A stretch of DNA of 64,000 nucleotides from Bufo bufo (GCF_905171765.1 NC_053392.1:405832565-405896564), one strand, 5' to 3'. Shown: positions 34,105 through 45,523, counted from the stretch's first letter. The notes: generated by a model from the letters alone, not told the origin. Made by a program: numbers and translations.

Positions 34105-34745
34105 ATTTATATTTTTCACTATATCTGGCCCTGACAACTACAAAATGTATTGAAGCGCAGATCACTGATTGCACCGTTGACAGCAAAAATGTGGATAGAT
34201 TATAGGGAAAAAATTTTTTTTTCTGTATTCTAATTTTTTCCCTATATCTGGCCCTGACAACCACACAAGGTATTGCAGCGCAGCTCTGACAACTCAAGGA
34301 TGACACAGTTTACAGCAAAAATGTGGATAGATTATGGGGAAAAAAATAGTGTTTTCTGTATTCAAATGTTTTCCCTATATCTGGCCCTGACAACCACACA
34401 AGGTATTGCAGTGCAGATCTGACAACTCACGGATGACACCGTTTGCAGCAAAAATTTCGATAGATTAGGGGGAAAAAATTGTGTTTTCTGTATTCAAATT
34501 TTTTCCTTATCTGGCCCTGACAACCACCCAATGTATTGAAGCGCAGATCACAGAATTCACGGATTGCACCGTTGACATAAAAAATGTGGATAGATTATGG
34601 GGGAAAAAATTGTGTTTTCTGTATTCTAATTTTTTCCCTATATCTGGCCCTGACAACCACACAAGGTATTGCAGCGCAGATCTGACAACTCACGGATGAC
34701 ACAGTTTACAGCAAAAATGTGGCTAGATTATGGGAAGAAAACTTA
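34105..34745. repeat. hAT-E 5' array 2, ~130-bp units x 5
   Basis: TCTGGCCCTGACAACCACAC recurs at about 34122, 34247, 34380, 34511 and 34640, with AAAAATGTGGATAGATTA in each unit. It is distinct from array 1, so hAT-E carries two different arrays in its leader. Confidence 0.9.
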
Positions 34746-34899
34746 TTGTTTTCAGTATTATTCTTCCTATCTCTGCCCCTGATACACATAAGGTATTGCA
34801 CAGATGTCAAAAGTCACTGCAGACACCCTCTATATAGAAAAAGAAGTATGTAAAAAAAAAATCGAGTACTACTTTGCTAAAATAAATTGCTGCCAACCA

Positions 34900-35160
34900 C
34901 ACACAATAGTCCTTAAAAGGACTTTTGGGTCTTTGAAACGTTATTCACTTGAATAAAATGCGATCACAAACTCCCTACACTATCTGTCCCTTCCTAAGCG
35001 CACCTCTCCCTGACTCGCAATGAGCCGAACCCGCGTCATCGGGTGCTATATAGCACTCGATGACGCGTTCCGGCCAGCCAATCACTGTAATGCCAGCAGC
35101 CAGCATGGCTACTGGCATTACAATGATGGCAGTACTTACCTGCACGTTTATTGGCTGTGC
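34900..35160 (-). promoter_or_regulatory. Putative hAT-E promoter end (TATA, CCAAT)
   Basis: Minus-strand CTATATAGC at about 35045-35054, with CCAAT-type motifs near 35085-35094 and 35158-35166. The layout matches the hAT-A and hAT-B promoter ends. CCTTAAAAGGACTTTTGGG near 34911 also occurs near 43993 in the hAT-G end. Confidence 0.5.
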
Positions 35161-35280
35161 GGGCATGCTGAGAGTTGTAGTTTTACAACAGCTGGAGGCA
35201 CACTGGTTGGGAAACACTGCTCTAAACAATGGTTGAGAAGCCATAAATTCTGCAAGGATATGTAAACTTATGAGCACAAC
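35161..35280. other. Repeat-like segment without gene
   Basis: Contains GTTGTAGTTTTACAACAGCT + GGAGGCACACTGGTTGGGAA, a recognisable interspersed-repeat string in amphibian DNA. No boundaries or coding seen. Confidence 0.35.
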
Positions 35281-35334
35281 ACAAGTAAGTGGAAAAAAGT
35301 AAGGGCCTATTTGCCATTCAGCAGTGCAGTTGTA
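35281..35334. repeat. 73-bp satellite fragment, second block
   Basis: GGGCCTATTTGCCATTCAGC + AGTGCAGTTGTA continues, across Tc1-1, into TATGTTCTAAAGCCC at 36929. The satellite was therefore continuous before Tc1-1 inserted. Confidence 0.8.
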
Positions 35335-36928
35335 CAAACCGTATTCCCAAAAAGTTGGGACACTATACAAATCGTGAATAAAAACTGAATGCAATGATGT
35401 GGAGGTGCCAACTTCAAATATTTTATTCAGAATAGAACATAAATCACGGAACAAAAGTTTAAACTGAGAAAATGTACCATTTTAAGGGAAAAATATGTTG
35501 AATCAGAATTTCATGGTGTCAACAAATCCCCAAAAAGTTGGGACAAGGCCATTTTCACCACTGTGTGACATCTCCCTTTTTTCTTACAACACTCAACAGA
35601 CGTCTGGGGACCGAGGAGACCAGTTTCTCAAGTTTAGAAATAGGAATGCTCTCCCATTCTTGTCTAATACAGGCCTCTAACTGTTCAATCGTCTTGGGCC
35701 TTCTTTGTTGCACCTTCCTCTTTATGATGCGCCAAATGTTCTTTATAGGTGAAAGATCTGGACTGCAGACTGGCCATTTCAGTACCCGGATCCTTCTCCT
35801 ACGCAGCCATGATGTTGTGATTGATGCAGAATGTGGTCTGGCATTATCTTGTTGAAAAATGCAGGGTCTTCCCTGAAAGAGATGATGTCTGGATGGGAGC
35901 ATATGTTGTTCTAGAACCTGAATATATTTTTCTGCATTGATGGTGCCTTTCCAGACATGCAAGCTGCCCATGCCACACGCACTCATGCAACCCCATACCA
36001 TCAGAGATGCAGGCTTCTGAACTGAGCATTGATAACAACTTGGGTTGTCTTTGTCCTCTTTGGTCCGGATGACATGGCGTCCCAGATTTCCAAAAAGAAC
36101 TTTGAATCGTGACTCGTCTGACCACAGAACAGTCTTCCATTTTGCCACACTCCATTTTAAATGATCCCTGGCCCAGTGAAAACGCCTGAGCTTGTGGATC
36201 TTGCTTAGAAATGGCTTCTTCTTTGCACTGTAGAGTTTCAGGTGGCAATGGCGGATGGCACGGTGGATTGTGTTCACTGACAATGGTTTCTGGAAGTATT
36301 CCTGAGCCCATTCTGTGATTTCCTTTACAGTAGCATTCCTGTTTGTGGTGCAGTGTTGTTTAAGGGCCCGGAGATCACGGGCATCCAGTATGGTTTTATG
36401 GCCTTGACCCTTACGCACAGAGATTGTTCAAGATTCTCTGAATCTTCGGATGATGTTATGCACAGTTGATGATGATAGATGCAAAGTCTTTGCAATTTTT
36501 CGCTGGGTAACACCTTTCTGATATTGCTCCACTATCTTTCTGCGCAACATTGTGGGAATTGGTGATCCTCTACCCATCTTGGCTTCTGAGAGACACTGCC
36601 ACTCTGAGAAGCTCTTTTTATACCCAATCATGTTGCCAATTGACCTAATTAGTGTTAATTGGTCTTCCAGCTCTTCGTTATGCTCAAATTTACTTTTTCC
36701 AGCCTCTTATTGCTACTTGTCCCAATTTTTTGGGGATTTGTTGACACCGTGAAAATTGGAATCAACGTATTTTTCCTTTAAAATGATACATTTACTCGGA
36801 TTAAACGTTTGATCTGTCATCTACGTTCTAATACAAATAAAATATTGACATTTGCCATCTCCACATCATTGCATTCAGTTTTTATTCACAATTTGTTTAG
36901 TGTCCCAACTTTTTTGGAATCCGGTTTG
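35335..36928 (-). mobile_element. Tc1-1 element with long terminal inverted repeats
   Basis: Ends CAAACCGTATTCC and GGAATCCGGTTTG, flanked by TA (35333-35334, 36929-36930). The ends are inverted over roughly 200 bp with gaps (CCCAAAAAGTTGGGAC is repeated at the outer end and again near 35530, as in IR/DR-type Tc1 ends). Inserted in the 73-bp satellite. Confidence 0.93.
35555..36577 (-). pseudogene. Tc1-1 transposase, one stop and catalytic Glu lost
   Basis: The start at 36577 (MGRGSPIPTMLRRK) gives a 340-codon frame, the usual Tc1 length. The N-terminal helix-turn-helix is VEQYQKGVTQRKIAKTLH, and a second DNA-binding helix is VNTIHRAIRHCHLKL. There is a single in-frame stop after RRFRES (TGA where GGA is expected). 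The DDE domain has Asp 1 in LWSDESRFKV, Asp 2 in IFQQDNARPHSA and, 34 residues later, CSPDLSPIKNIW, where the catalytic Glu of the family motif is Lys. With only one stop the copy is fairly young, but it is catalytically dead. Confidence 0.92.
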
Positions 36929-37063
36929 TATGTTCTAAAGCCCTTTTTGGCGTGTATTAGTGGCAAAAATATATATATTATTTGCTGTTCAGCCGTGTAG
37001 TTGCAGCGGACTAGGGCCAGCGTCTGGGGGTTCCCTTACCCTTTAAGAGGTATTTACCATATA

Positions 37064-38675
37064 CAGTTGCAAGAAAAAGTATGTGAACCCTTTAGAATAA
37101 TATGGATTTCTGCACAAATTGGTCATAAAAGGTGATCTGATCTTCATCTAAGTCGCAACAATAGAGAATCACAGTCTGCTTAAACTAATAACACACAAAG
37201 AATTAAATGTTACCATGTTTTTATTGAACACACCATGTAAACATTCACAGTGCAGGTGGAAAAAGTATGTGAACCCTTGGATTTAATAACTGGTTGAACC
37301 TCCTTTGGCAGCAATAACTTCAACCAAACGTTTCCTGTAGTTGCAGATCAGACGTGCACAACGGTCAGGAGTCATTCTTGACCATTCCTCTTTACAGAAC
37401 TGTTTCAGTTCAGCAATATTCTTGGGATGTCTGGTGTAAAATCGCTTTCTTGAGGTCATGCCACAGCATCTCAATCGAGTTAAGGTCAGGACTCTGACTG
37501 GGCCACTCCAGAAGGAGTATTTTCTTCTGTTTAAGCCATTCTGTTGTTGATTTACTTCTATGCTTTGGGTAGTTGTCCTGTTGCAACACCCATCTTCTGT
37601 TGAGCTTTAGCTTGTGGACAGATGGCCTTAAGTTCTCCTGCAAAATGTCTTGATAAACTTGGGAATTCATTTTTCCTTCGATGATAGAAATCCATCCAGG
37701 CCCTGACGCAGCAAAGCAGCCCCAAACCATGATGCCCCCATCACCATACTTCACAGTTGGGATGAGGTTTTAATGTTGGTGTGCTGTGCCTTTTTTTCTC
37801 CACACATAGTGTTGTGTGTTTCTTCCAAAAAACTCAACTTTGGTTTCATCTGTCCACAGAATATTTTGCCAGTACTGCTGTGGAACATCCAGGTGCTCTT
37901 GTGCAAACTGTAAACTTGCAGCAATGTTTTTTTTGGACAGCAGTGGCGTCCTCTGTGGTATCCTCCCATGAAATCCATTCTTGTTTAGTGTTTTATGTAT
38001 CGTAGATTCGCTAACAGGGATGTTAGCATATGCCAGAGACTTTTGTAAGTCTTTAGCTGACACTCTAGGATTCTTCTTCACCTCATTGAGCAGTCTGCGC
38101 TGTGCTCTTGCAGTCACCTTTACAGGACGGCCACTCCTAGGGAGAGTAGCAGCAGTGCTGAACTTTCTCCATTTATAGACAATTTATCTTACCGTGGACT
38201 GATGAACAGCATGATACTTTTATAACCCTTTCTAGCTTTATGCAAGTCAACAATTCTTAATAGTAGGTCTTCTGAGAGCTCTTTTGTGTGAGGCATCAAT
38301 CACATCAGGCAATGCTTCTTGTGAAAAGCAAACCCAGAACTGGTGTGTGTTTTTTATAGGGCAGGGCAGCTGTAACCAACACCTCCAATCTCATCTCATT
38401 GATTGGACTCCAGTTGGCTGACACCTCACTCCAATTAGCTCTTGGAGATGTCATTAGTCTAGGGGTTCACATACTTTTTCCACCTGCACTGTGAATGTTT
38501 ACATGGTGTGTTCAATAAAAACATGGTAACATTTAATTCTTTGTGTGTTATTAGTTTAAGCAGACTTTGATTGTCTTCTGTTGCGACTTAGATGAAGATC
38601 AGATCACATTTTATGACCAATTTGTGCAGAAATCCATATCATTCCAAAGGGTTCACATACTTTTTCTTGCAACTG
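37064..38675 (-). mobile_element. Tc1-2 element
   Basis: Ends CAGTTGCAAGAAAAAGTATG and its complement, flanked by TA (37062-37063, 38676-38677). Terminal inverted repeats extend about 210 bp, with an inner repeat of AAAAAGTATGTGAACCC near 37262. Confidence 0.95.
37283..38296 (-). pseudogene. Tc1-2 transposase, DD34E, degenerate
   Basis: The start at 38296 (MPHTKELSEDLLLRIVDLH) gives 1014 nt, the normal length. The paired-like DNA-binding region suffers a frameshift near 38200 and recovers at [21 protein letters not shown] motifs are LWTDETKVEFF, VLQQDNYPKHRS and QSPDLNSIEMLW, with 34 residues between the second Asp and the Glu, so the triad is complete. Breaks: a stop in GTAHQH*NLIPT and a frameshift near 37450 before RFYTRHPKNIAELK. 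The C terminus is AAKGGSTSY. Confidence 0.9.
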
Positions 38676-39577
38676 TATGTTCCTCTGATAGAGTAAGTTG
38701 TTGTGACAGTTGAATTTTAGCAACAAGGACATGGAGTCCCGTTTAAGTATAGTGGTGTTGGTACCCAGATGTAGGATTGCCAGAGTGGTGTAAGAGTTCC
38801 CTATAGTGTCCCTTGGTTGTGGCTTTAGCACTTGTCACGGTGCTTCTACCTGGATATCCTTGGATCCCAGACGTGGTTGTCCGAAGCAGTGATAAAAGGG
38901 GTGATTAACGTTAATGATGAAGGAATAATGAGGTCCAGACTTTGTATTGAAGTTAATAGCTTTACTTGAATAAAATTTCATCAAGGAACAGTCTTCAAAA
39001 CTTTATCTTGGTCATCAGAAGATTTAGGCTTAACTTCTGGCAGGCAAACATGTTCAGCACTGCTACATCTGTACTCACTCAGCTCTGCTGTGTTGGCTGG
39101 ATTAAATAGGAACTTTTCATTTTGCTCTCTGCTGTATGCTGCAACTGAACTTCCTGGCTTCAAGCTTCCTTAGCTTGACTTTAGGCAATGCAAGCCCAGG
39201 AGGGAACATGCAACCATTTAGAACTCACAGGCAGGGCCTGTCCGCAGGGACCAGGCCTGCTTCCTCTCCTAGCAGGGGGGTAAGCTAGACATAAAACCTC
39301 TCCCCAAGGAGGGGAAGGTTAGACTGACTTTCTGCAGGCTCGTCCAGGAGGGACGAGGACCTGCTGCTTACCCATACAGGGGCTACTCTGAACTGCCTTT
39401 GACTATCTAAACTCCTTCCTCTCTAGAGAGGGCTTGAAGTGAACTAGAAGGTTCCTCTCCAGGGAAACTAGCCCTGCCACTGTTGCCACCATGTGCTGGT
39501 GAACCAGGCACTTTACACTTAAACAGTAATTTAAGAGGAAATACGAATACACATTATGCAGGACATGGAAATAAATA

Positions 39578-41202
39578 CAGTCAGGTCCATAAATATTGGG
39601 ACATCGACACAATTCTAAAATTTTTGGCTCTATACACCACCACAATGGATTTAAAATGAAACGAACAAGATGTGCTTTACCTGCAGACTGTCAGCTTTAA
39701 TTTGAGGGTATTTACATCCAAATCAGGTGAACGGTGTAGGAATTACAACAGTTTGCATATGTGCCTCCCACTTGTTAAGAAACCAAAAGTAATGAGACAG
39801 AATAATAATCATAAATCAAACTTTCACTTTTTAATACTTGGTTGCAAATCCTTTGCAGTCAATTACAGCCTGAAGTCTGGAACACATGGACATCACCAGA
39901 CGCTGGGTTTCATCCCTGATGATGCTCTGCCAGGCCTCTTCTGCAACTGTCTTCAGTTCCTGCTTGTTCTTGGGGAATTTTCTCTTCAGTTTCGTCTTAA
40001 GCAAGTGAAATGCATGCTCAATCGGATTCAGGTCAGGTGATGGACTTGGCCATTGCATAACATTCCACTTTTTTCCCTTAAAAGACTCTTTGGTGGCTTT
40101 TGCAGTATGCTCTGGGTCATTGTCCATCTGCACTGTGAAATGAGTTCTGAAGCATTTGGCTGAATATGAGCAGATAATATTGACCGAAACACTTCAGAAA
40201 TCATCCTGCTGCTTTTGTCAGCAGTCACATAATCAATAAATACAAGAGAACCAGTTCCATTGGCAGCCATACATGCCCATGCCATGACACTACCACCACC
40301 ATGCTTCACTGATGAGGTGGTATGCTTAGGATCGTGAGCAGTTCCTTTCCTTCTCCATCTTCCCATCACTCTGGTACAAGTTGATCTTGGTCTCATCTGT
40401 CCATAGGATGTTGTTCCAGAACTGTGAAGGCTTTTTTTAGATGTCCTTTGGCAAACTCTAATCTGGCCTTCCTGTTTTTGAGGCTCACCAATGGTTTACA
40501 TCTTGTGGTGAACCCTCTGTATTCACTCTGGTGGAGTCTTCTCTTGATTGTTGACACACATACACCTACCTCCTGGAGAGTGTTCTTGATCTGGCCAACT
40601 GTTGTGAAGGGTGTTTTCTTCACCAAGGAAAGAATTCTTCGGTCATCCACCACAGTTGTTTTCTGTGGTCTTCCGGGTCTTTTGGTGTTGCTGAGCTCAA
40701 TGTTGCGTTTCTTCTTTTTAAGAATGTTCCAAACAGTTGTTTTGGCCACACCTAATGTTTTTGCTATCTCTCTGATGGGTTTGTTGTGTTTTTCAGCCTA
40801 ATGATGGCTTGCTTCACTGATGGTGACAGCTCTTTGGATCTCATCTTGAGAGTTGACAGCAACAGATTCCAAATGCAAATAGCACACGTGAAATGAACTC
40901 TGGACCTTTTATCTGCTCATTGTAATTGGGATAATGAGGGAATAACACACACCTGGCCATGGAACAGCTGAGAAGCCAATTGTCCCATTACTTTTGGTGC
41001 CTTAACAAGTGGGAGGCACATATGCAAACTGTTGTAATTCCTACACTGTTCACCTGATTTGGATGTAAATACCCTTAAATTAAAGCTGACAGTCTGCAGG
41101 TAAATCACATCTTGTTAGTTTAATTTAAAATCCATTGTGGTGGTGTATAGAGCCAAAAATGTTAAAATTGTGTGCATGTCCCAATATTTATGGACCTGAC
41201 TG
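39578..41202 (-). mobile_element. Tc1-3 element
   Basis: Ends CAGTCAGGTCCATAAATATT and its complement, flanked by TA (39576-39577, 41203-41204). Terminal inverted repeats are about 220 bp, containing CAACAGTTTGCATATGTGCC on the left arm. Confidence 0.95.
39831..40844 (-). pseudogene. Tc1-3 transposase, DD34E, frameshifted
   Basis: The start at 40844 (MRSKELSPSVKQAIIRLK) is followed by a frameshift. The second frame carries AKTTVWNILKKKKR and a GRPQKTT hook between the two DNA-binding motifs. NNILWTDETKINLYQSDGK (Asp 1) sits in a different frame from GTAHDPKHTTSSVKHGGGSV. MQMDNDPEHTAKAT has Asp 2 and PSPDLNPIEHAF has the Glu, 34 residues apart. At least three frameshifts. Ends with CKGFATKY. 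Confidence 0.9.
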
Positions 41203-41281
41203 TATATGAGATGACACAGGATGCACCATAGGAGATAGTGAGGGTGTGTAAAAGGTGGTAATGCCACTCTGGGGTATTACA

Positions 41282-41446
41282 CAGTTATATGTTCTAAAGC
41301 CCTTTTTTTACCTCTATTAGTGGCACACCAAAAAAAGTATTTGCCGATGTGTGGTGAAGTGAGAAAATTACAGCCCTTTTTGGAGTGTATTAGTGACAAA
41401 AAATATATATATTTGCCGTTCAGCGGTGCAGTTATATGTTCTAAAG
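41282..41446. repeat. 73-bp satellite, block after the LTR-like element
   Basis: Two units with GTTATATGTTCTAAAGCCC and TTTGCCGTTCAGCGGTGCAG. The hAT-N element interrupts after TTCTAAAG. Confidence 0.8.
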
Positions 41447-42476
41447 CAGTGGTCCCCAACCCTTTTTGCACCAAGGACCAGTTTCATGCAAGATAATTTT
41501 CCCAGGGAACGGGTGGGAGGGGAGGGGGCGGAGATTCTGGGGTGGGGCTTAGGGGGTAGGCAGGGCTTAGGGGGTGCTAGTCGGCGCTGACTGATTCACG
41601 CGCATAACAAAACACAAGGTGCATATTAAAATATATAACACTATATAATAAGTATATAAACTGACTAGGGTCTCTGCTGCACCTGGTCTCTGCTGCACTG
41701 GTCTCTGCTGCACTGTACCATATTTTTCGCCCTATAAGATGCACCTAGGTTTTAGAGTAGAGCAACAAGAAAAAATATTTTTCATTACACCTCAGGTCAG
41801 ACCACCAATCGGACCCCCAGTGTTAATCAGACCTCAGATCAGACCCCCAATGCCTCAGATCAACCCCCCAACCTTTAGCCATCTATCAGCCCCCATGTCA
41901 GCCATCAGCCCCTTATGTCAGCCATCAGCCCCTATGTCAGCCGTCAGCCATCAGCCCCTTATGTGAGCCATCAGCCCCTATGTCAGCCATCAGCCCCTTA
42001 TGTGAGCCATCAGCCCCTTATGTCAGACATCAGCCCCTTATGTGAGTCATCAGCCCCTTATGTGAGCCATCAGCCTCTTATGTGAGCCATCAGCCCCAGC
42101 CCCCAATGTCAGCCATCAGCCCCTTATGTCAGCCATCAGCCATATGTGAGCCATCAGCCCTTATGTCAGCCCGCAGGGCAAATAAAAAAAAACCAAACAC
42201 TTACCTCTCTTGCTCCTGGTCACCATCGCGATCCCCTTCATCCTGCTGTCGGCTGTGTATCGCGGCGCACAGTGTGAGGTCCCAGAGCGACCTCACGCTG
42301 TGCGCAGCCCTGCACAGCTGATAGCCGAGGACCAGGAAGCGGTGAGTACAGATCCTTCACCGCTTCCTGGTCCTCCTGTACTAATGAAGCGCTTCTATAA
42401 TGAAAGCACTTCACTAGTACTGCGTTAAAGACTGCCCTGATCGCCGCGGCCCGGCAAACAATCTTCCAGGGCCCGG
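41447..42476. mobile_element. Non-autonomous hAT in the satellite (CAGTGGTCCCCAACC end)
   Basis: The left end CAGTGGTCCCCAACCCTTTT is a well-known vertebrate hAT terminus type. The flanks TTCTAAAG (41439-41446) and TCCTAAAG (42477-42484) agree at 7 of 8 positions as a target duplication. The right end is eroded. Near 41705-41770 a second repeat type begins (TATTTTTCGCCCTATAAGAT). No protein is supported. Confidence 0.6.
41870..42180. repeat. ~20-bp minisatellite
   Basis: About fourteen units of CATCAGCCCCTTATGTGAGC, with some truncated. Confidence 0.9.
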
Positions 42477-42870
42477 TCCTAAAGCCCTTTTTTGTATGTA
42501 TTAGTGGCAAAAAAAAAATATTCGCTGTTCAGCAGTGCAGTTAAATGTTCTAAAGCCTTTTGTGGTGTGTATAAGTGGAAAAAATATATACTGTATATTA
42601 TTTGCCGATCAGCGGTGCAGTTATATGTTCTAAAGCCCTTTTTTGCTTGTATTAGTGGCAAAAATATATACTGTATATTATTATTTAAATATTATTAGAT
42701 TTATTATATTATTATATATCAAAGCCCTTTTTGGCGTGTATAAGTGGAAAAAAATAAGGGCCTATTTGCCGTTCAGCAGTGCAGTTTTATATTCGAAAGC
42801 CCTTTTTGGCGTGTATTAGTGGTAATAATATATATATTATTTGCCATTCAGTAGTGCAGTTATATAATCA
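42477..42870. repeat. 73-bp satellite, last block
   Basis: Five degenerate units with TTCTAAAGCCC, GTGTATTAGTGGC and GCCGTTCAGCAGTGCAG, partly broken by TA-rich sequence near 42670-42720. Confidence 0.75.
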
Positions 42871-42879
42871 GGAGACATT

Positions 42880-43930
42880 TTAGCTGAGGGAAAGCAGCAA
42901 AACCGCAAACCAATGCTGCACTATCCAAATGCACTATATAGAAAGTATATAATTGGTATATAACACCCCTGTTTCAATCAGTATTTTGGGGGGGCAACTG
43001 GTATATCACATCAGTAGAAATTATTTGTTCCAATGGCGTTTGTCACTCTGTGCAGCTGAGGTAACGCAGCTAAACCGCAAACAAATGCTGCACTGCTCAA
43101 CTGCACTATACAGCAAGTATATAATTGGTATATAACACCCCTGTTGCAATCAGTTTTTAACGGGGGGCAACTGGTATATCACATCAGTACAAATTATATG
43201 TTCCAATGGCGTTTTTCACTCTGTGTAGCTGAGGTAACGCAGCTAAAACGCAAACAAATACTGCACTACCCAAATGCACTATATAGAAAGTATATAATTG
43301 GTATATAACACCCCCGCTTCAATCAGTTTTTTGGAGGGGCAACTGGTATGTCACACCAGGTGAAATTATTTGTTCCAATGGCGTTTGTCACTCTCTGTAG
43401 CTGAGGTAACGCAGCTAAACCGCAAACAAATGCTGGACTACCCAAATGCACTATATAGAAAGTATATTATTGGTATATAACACCCCTGCTTCAATCAGTT
43501 TTTTGGTGGGCCAACTGGTATATCATACCAGTACAAATTATTTGTTCCAATGGCGTTTGTCACTCTCTGTAGCTGAGGAAACGCAGCTGAACCGCAAACA
43601 AATGCTGCACTACCTAACTGCACTATATAGAAAGTATATTATTGGTATATAACACCCCTGTTTTAATCACTTTTTTTGGGGGGGGGGGGGGGGGGGGGTA
43701 ACTGGTATATCACACCAGTAGAAATTATTTGTTCCAAAAGCATTTGTCACTCTGTGTAGCTGCGGTAACGCAGCAAAACCGCAAACAAATGCTGCACTAC
43801 CCAAATGCACTCTATAGAAAGTATATTAATGTTATATAAGACCCCTGTAGCTGCAGTATCGCAGCAGAACCGCACACAACTGCTGCACAATACAAATGCA
43901 CTATAATATACTTTCTATGTTAGAAAGTAT
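42880..43930. repeat. ~173-bp tandem array x 6 (hAT-G leader array)
   Basis: Six units are marked by AATTGGTATATAACACCCCT or close variants (about 42945, 43120, 43290, 43465, 43635, 43823), each with GGCGTTTGTCACTCTGTGTA and AAACCGCAAACAAATGCTGC. The array adjoins the terminus at 44329, so it and the satellite are likely the leader arrays of one hAT. Confidence 0.88.
43678..43698. repeat. Homopolymer G21
   Basis: Twenty-one G in one unit of the 173-bp array, where other units have only 4-6 G. Slippage expansion. Confidence 0.9.
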
Positions 43931-44329
43931 ATTATAAGTATATTACACCCCTCAGTAAGTCACACCTATCAATAGCACACCTACACCAGTTCTTAAAAGG
44001 ACTTTTGTGGCCCTATTAGCTAGTGTTTCGGGTCCTTAACATTCTGTCCCTGATCCACACAGCAACCTCTCCCTACACTGGCAAAAGACTGAATATAAAA
44101 TGGCGGCCAGATCCGGTTTATTTATAATGTAGGGGTTATGTCCATCTGCTGAAACGTCTCAATTGGCTGTCCTGTACCACCTGATGGCTGTGTCATGGGA
44201 CAAAGTTCTTCACAATGTAAAAGAATATGGCGCCGGTGGACATCACCATATGTTCGCCCGTTCGGCGAACCGCAAACGAGCAAAGTTTGCCGCGAAACGA
44301 CTGCCAGGCGAACTGCAAGGCCATCTCTA
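43931..44329 (-). mobile_element. hAT-G promoter end and right terminus
   Basis: Ends GGCGAACTGCAAGGCCATCTCTA at 44329, a TAGAGATG-type terminus preceded by the GAAC/GCGAAC-rich block common to these hATs. CCTTAAAAGGACTTTTG-like sequence and GAATATAAAATGG (possible TATA) lie upstream. No transposase of this element was found in the window. ATTGCCGC follows at 44330. Confidence 0.6.
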
Positions 44330-44467
44330 ATTGCCGCAGGGGCCATAGTTACCTTAAGGAGAACTCACCTGTCCACCCTAAATGTGGAGAGACTGACCTT
44401 TGTCAAGATGAATCAGGTGTGGATCAGCCAGGATTTCCTCCCACCAATGCCTGATGCATCAGACTAA
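44330..44467 (+). pseudogene. C-terminal end of a hAT-D-like transposase
   Basis: AAGAIVTLRRTHLSTLNVER + LTFVKMNQVWISQDF and a stop after MPDASD. It is very close to the hAT-D C terminus (21554-21736) but on the plus strand. The preceding part, including SERVF, is missing, cut by the hAT-G terminus at 44329. Only the last strand/helix of the dimerisation domain remains. Confidence 0.85.
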
Positions 44468-45170
44468 ATCATCCATGGTGCCACACCAACAGTTTGACAA
44501 AAGAGACCGGTTTCTTCTGGCTACCTGCTTCAGATACTATTCTGATGCTGCCACCTGCCTGATGCCAGACATCTGATGCCAAGTGCTCATTCTTTCACCC
44601 ACCATCGTCAGCAGGTACTGTTATTGCCACGCACCTCCACACTCTGTCACTGGGTCACTCTGTGGTCTCCTGATGTTGCTGCTACCTCCACAATATGGAA
44701 AAACGTATCTCAGCTTGTCATGATGGGGTGATCCAGCTAATAGACGATCATAAGGCGCATTACCACAACCCGATGCAGGATACAACAAAGTTTATTACGA
44801 GACAACGCGTTTCGGGGTCTCGACGACCCCATTATCAAGTCTGTGTCACCAAGTGCAGCTGGGTGTTCCTTCTAAAAATGGCGCCTGTCGGTGCCTTGTT
44901 TCAATTGTGGATGGGGTTGGTGTAGCGGTTTATAGCAGCGTTCTCGCTACAGTCTTGCACGTGGCACATGTGGAAACAGCGCGCAGTAATAATTCACTAC
45001 TAAAGCAGACTCCCTATGCGTGTTACTGCCACTATAAAGGCTCTCTGCAGCCAGAAAATAGCAGTTTTTTTTAACCAAATTCGCCGCAAATATATTCGGA
45101 TTGAATCAAATAAAAATAAAAAAATTGGCGAAACGGTGAATCGAATTTTTGAAAAATTCGCTCATCTCTA
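44468..45170 (+). mobile_element. 3' region and terminus of the hAT-D relative
   Basis: Degenerate array units (CTGATGCTGCCACCTGCCTG) run to about 44735. A fragment resembling Penelope repeat ends (CGAGACAACGCGTTTCGGGG, then GACCCCATTATCAAG, 44790-44850) follows. The terminal region 44916-45170 matches 12079-13145 in inverse. The terminus AATTCGCTCATCTCTA ends at 45170. The octamer after it (ATAGTCAT) does not match the flank of the 12079 end, so these are two separate copies. Confidence 0.65.
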
Positions 45171-45199
45171 ATAGTCATGTAGGAAATGTTTCAGTATAA

Positions 45200-45523
45200 G
45201 GCCTCATGCACACGAATGTATTTTCATTCCGTGTCCGTTACGTTTTTTGCAGACCATATACGGAAGCATTTATTTCAATGGTTCCGTAAAAAAAAATGGA
45301 TGGTACTCCGTGTGCATTCCGTTTCCGTATGTCCGTATTTCCGTTCCACAAAAAAATAGAACATGTCCTATTATTGTCCGCATTACAGACAAGGATAGGA
45401 TTTTTCTATTAGGGACCAGCTGTTCCGTTCCGAAAAATACGAAATGCACACGGATGTCATCTTTATTTTTTGCGGATCCGTTTTTGCAGACCGCAAAATA
45501 CATAGGGTCGTGTGCATGAGGCC
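45200..45523. mobile_element. PIF/Harbinger-type MITE (TAA duplication)
   Basis: Terminal inverted repeat GGCCTCATGCACACGA, 3-bp duplication TAA at 45197-45199 and 45524-45526, length 324 bp. The interior is also largely palindromic (GTCCGT / ACGGAC motifs). No ORF. Confidence 0.85.

Larger units (their letters stand above)
37002..41281. mobile_element. Solo-LTR-like element (~1.03 kb) split by two Tc1 insertions
   Basis: Removing Tc1-2 and Tc1-3 leaves about 1.03 kb beginning TGCAGCGGACTAGGG and ending GGGGTATTACA, within satellite sequence. It has a likely 4-bp duplication (TAGT/CAGT, one mismatch). An AATAAA signal lies at 38969-38974. No ORF is supported in 38678-39575. Consistent with a solo LTR. 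Confidence 0.5.

Noticed and set aside
12079..45170. A single 33-kb hAT bounded by the matching TAGAGATGAGCGAATT ends
   Set aside because: The flanking octamers differ (GTTATATG versus ATAGTCAT) and both ends belong to the same (C-terminal) side of the element, so they are two copies in opposite orientation.
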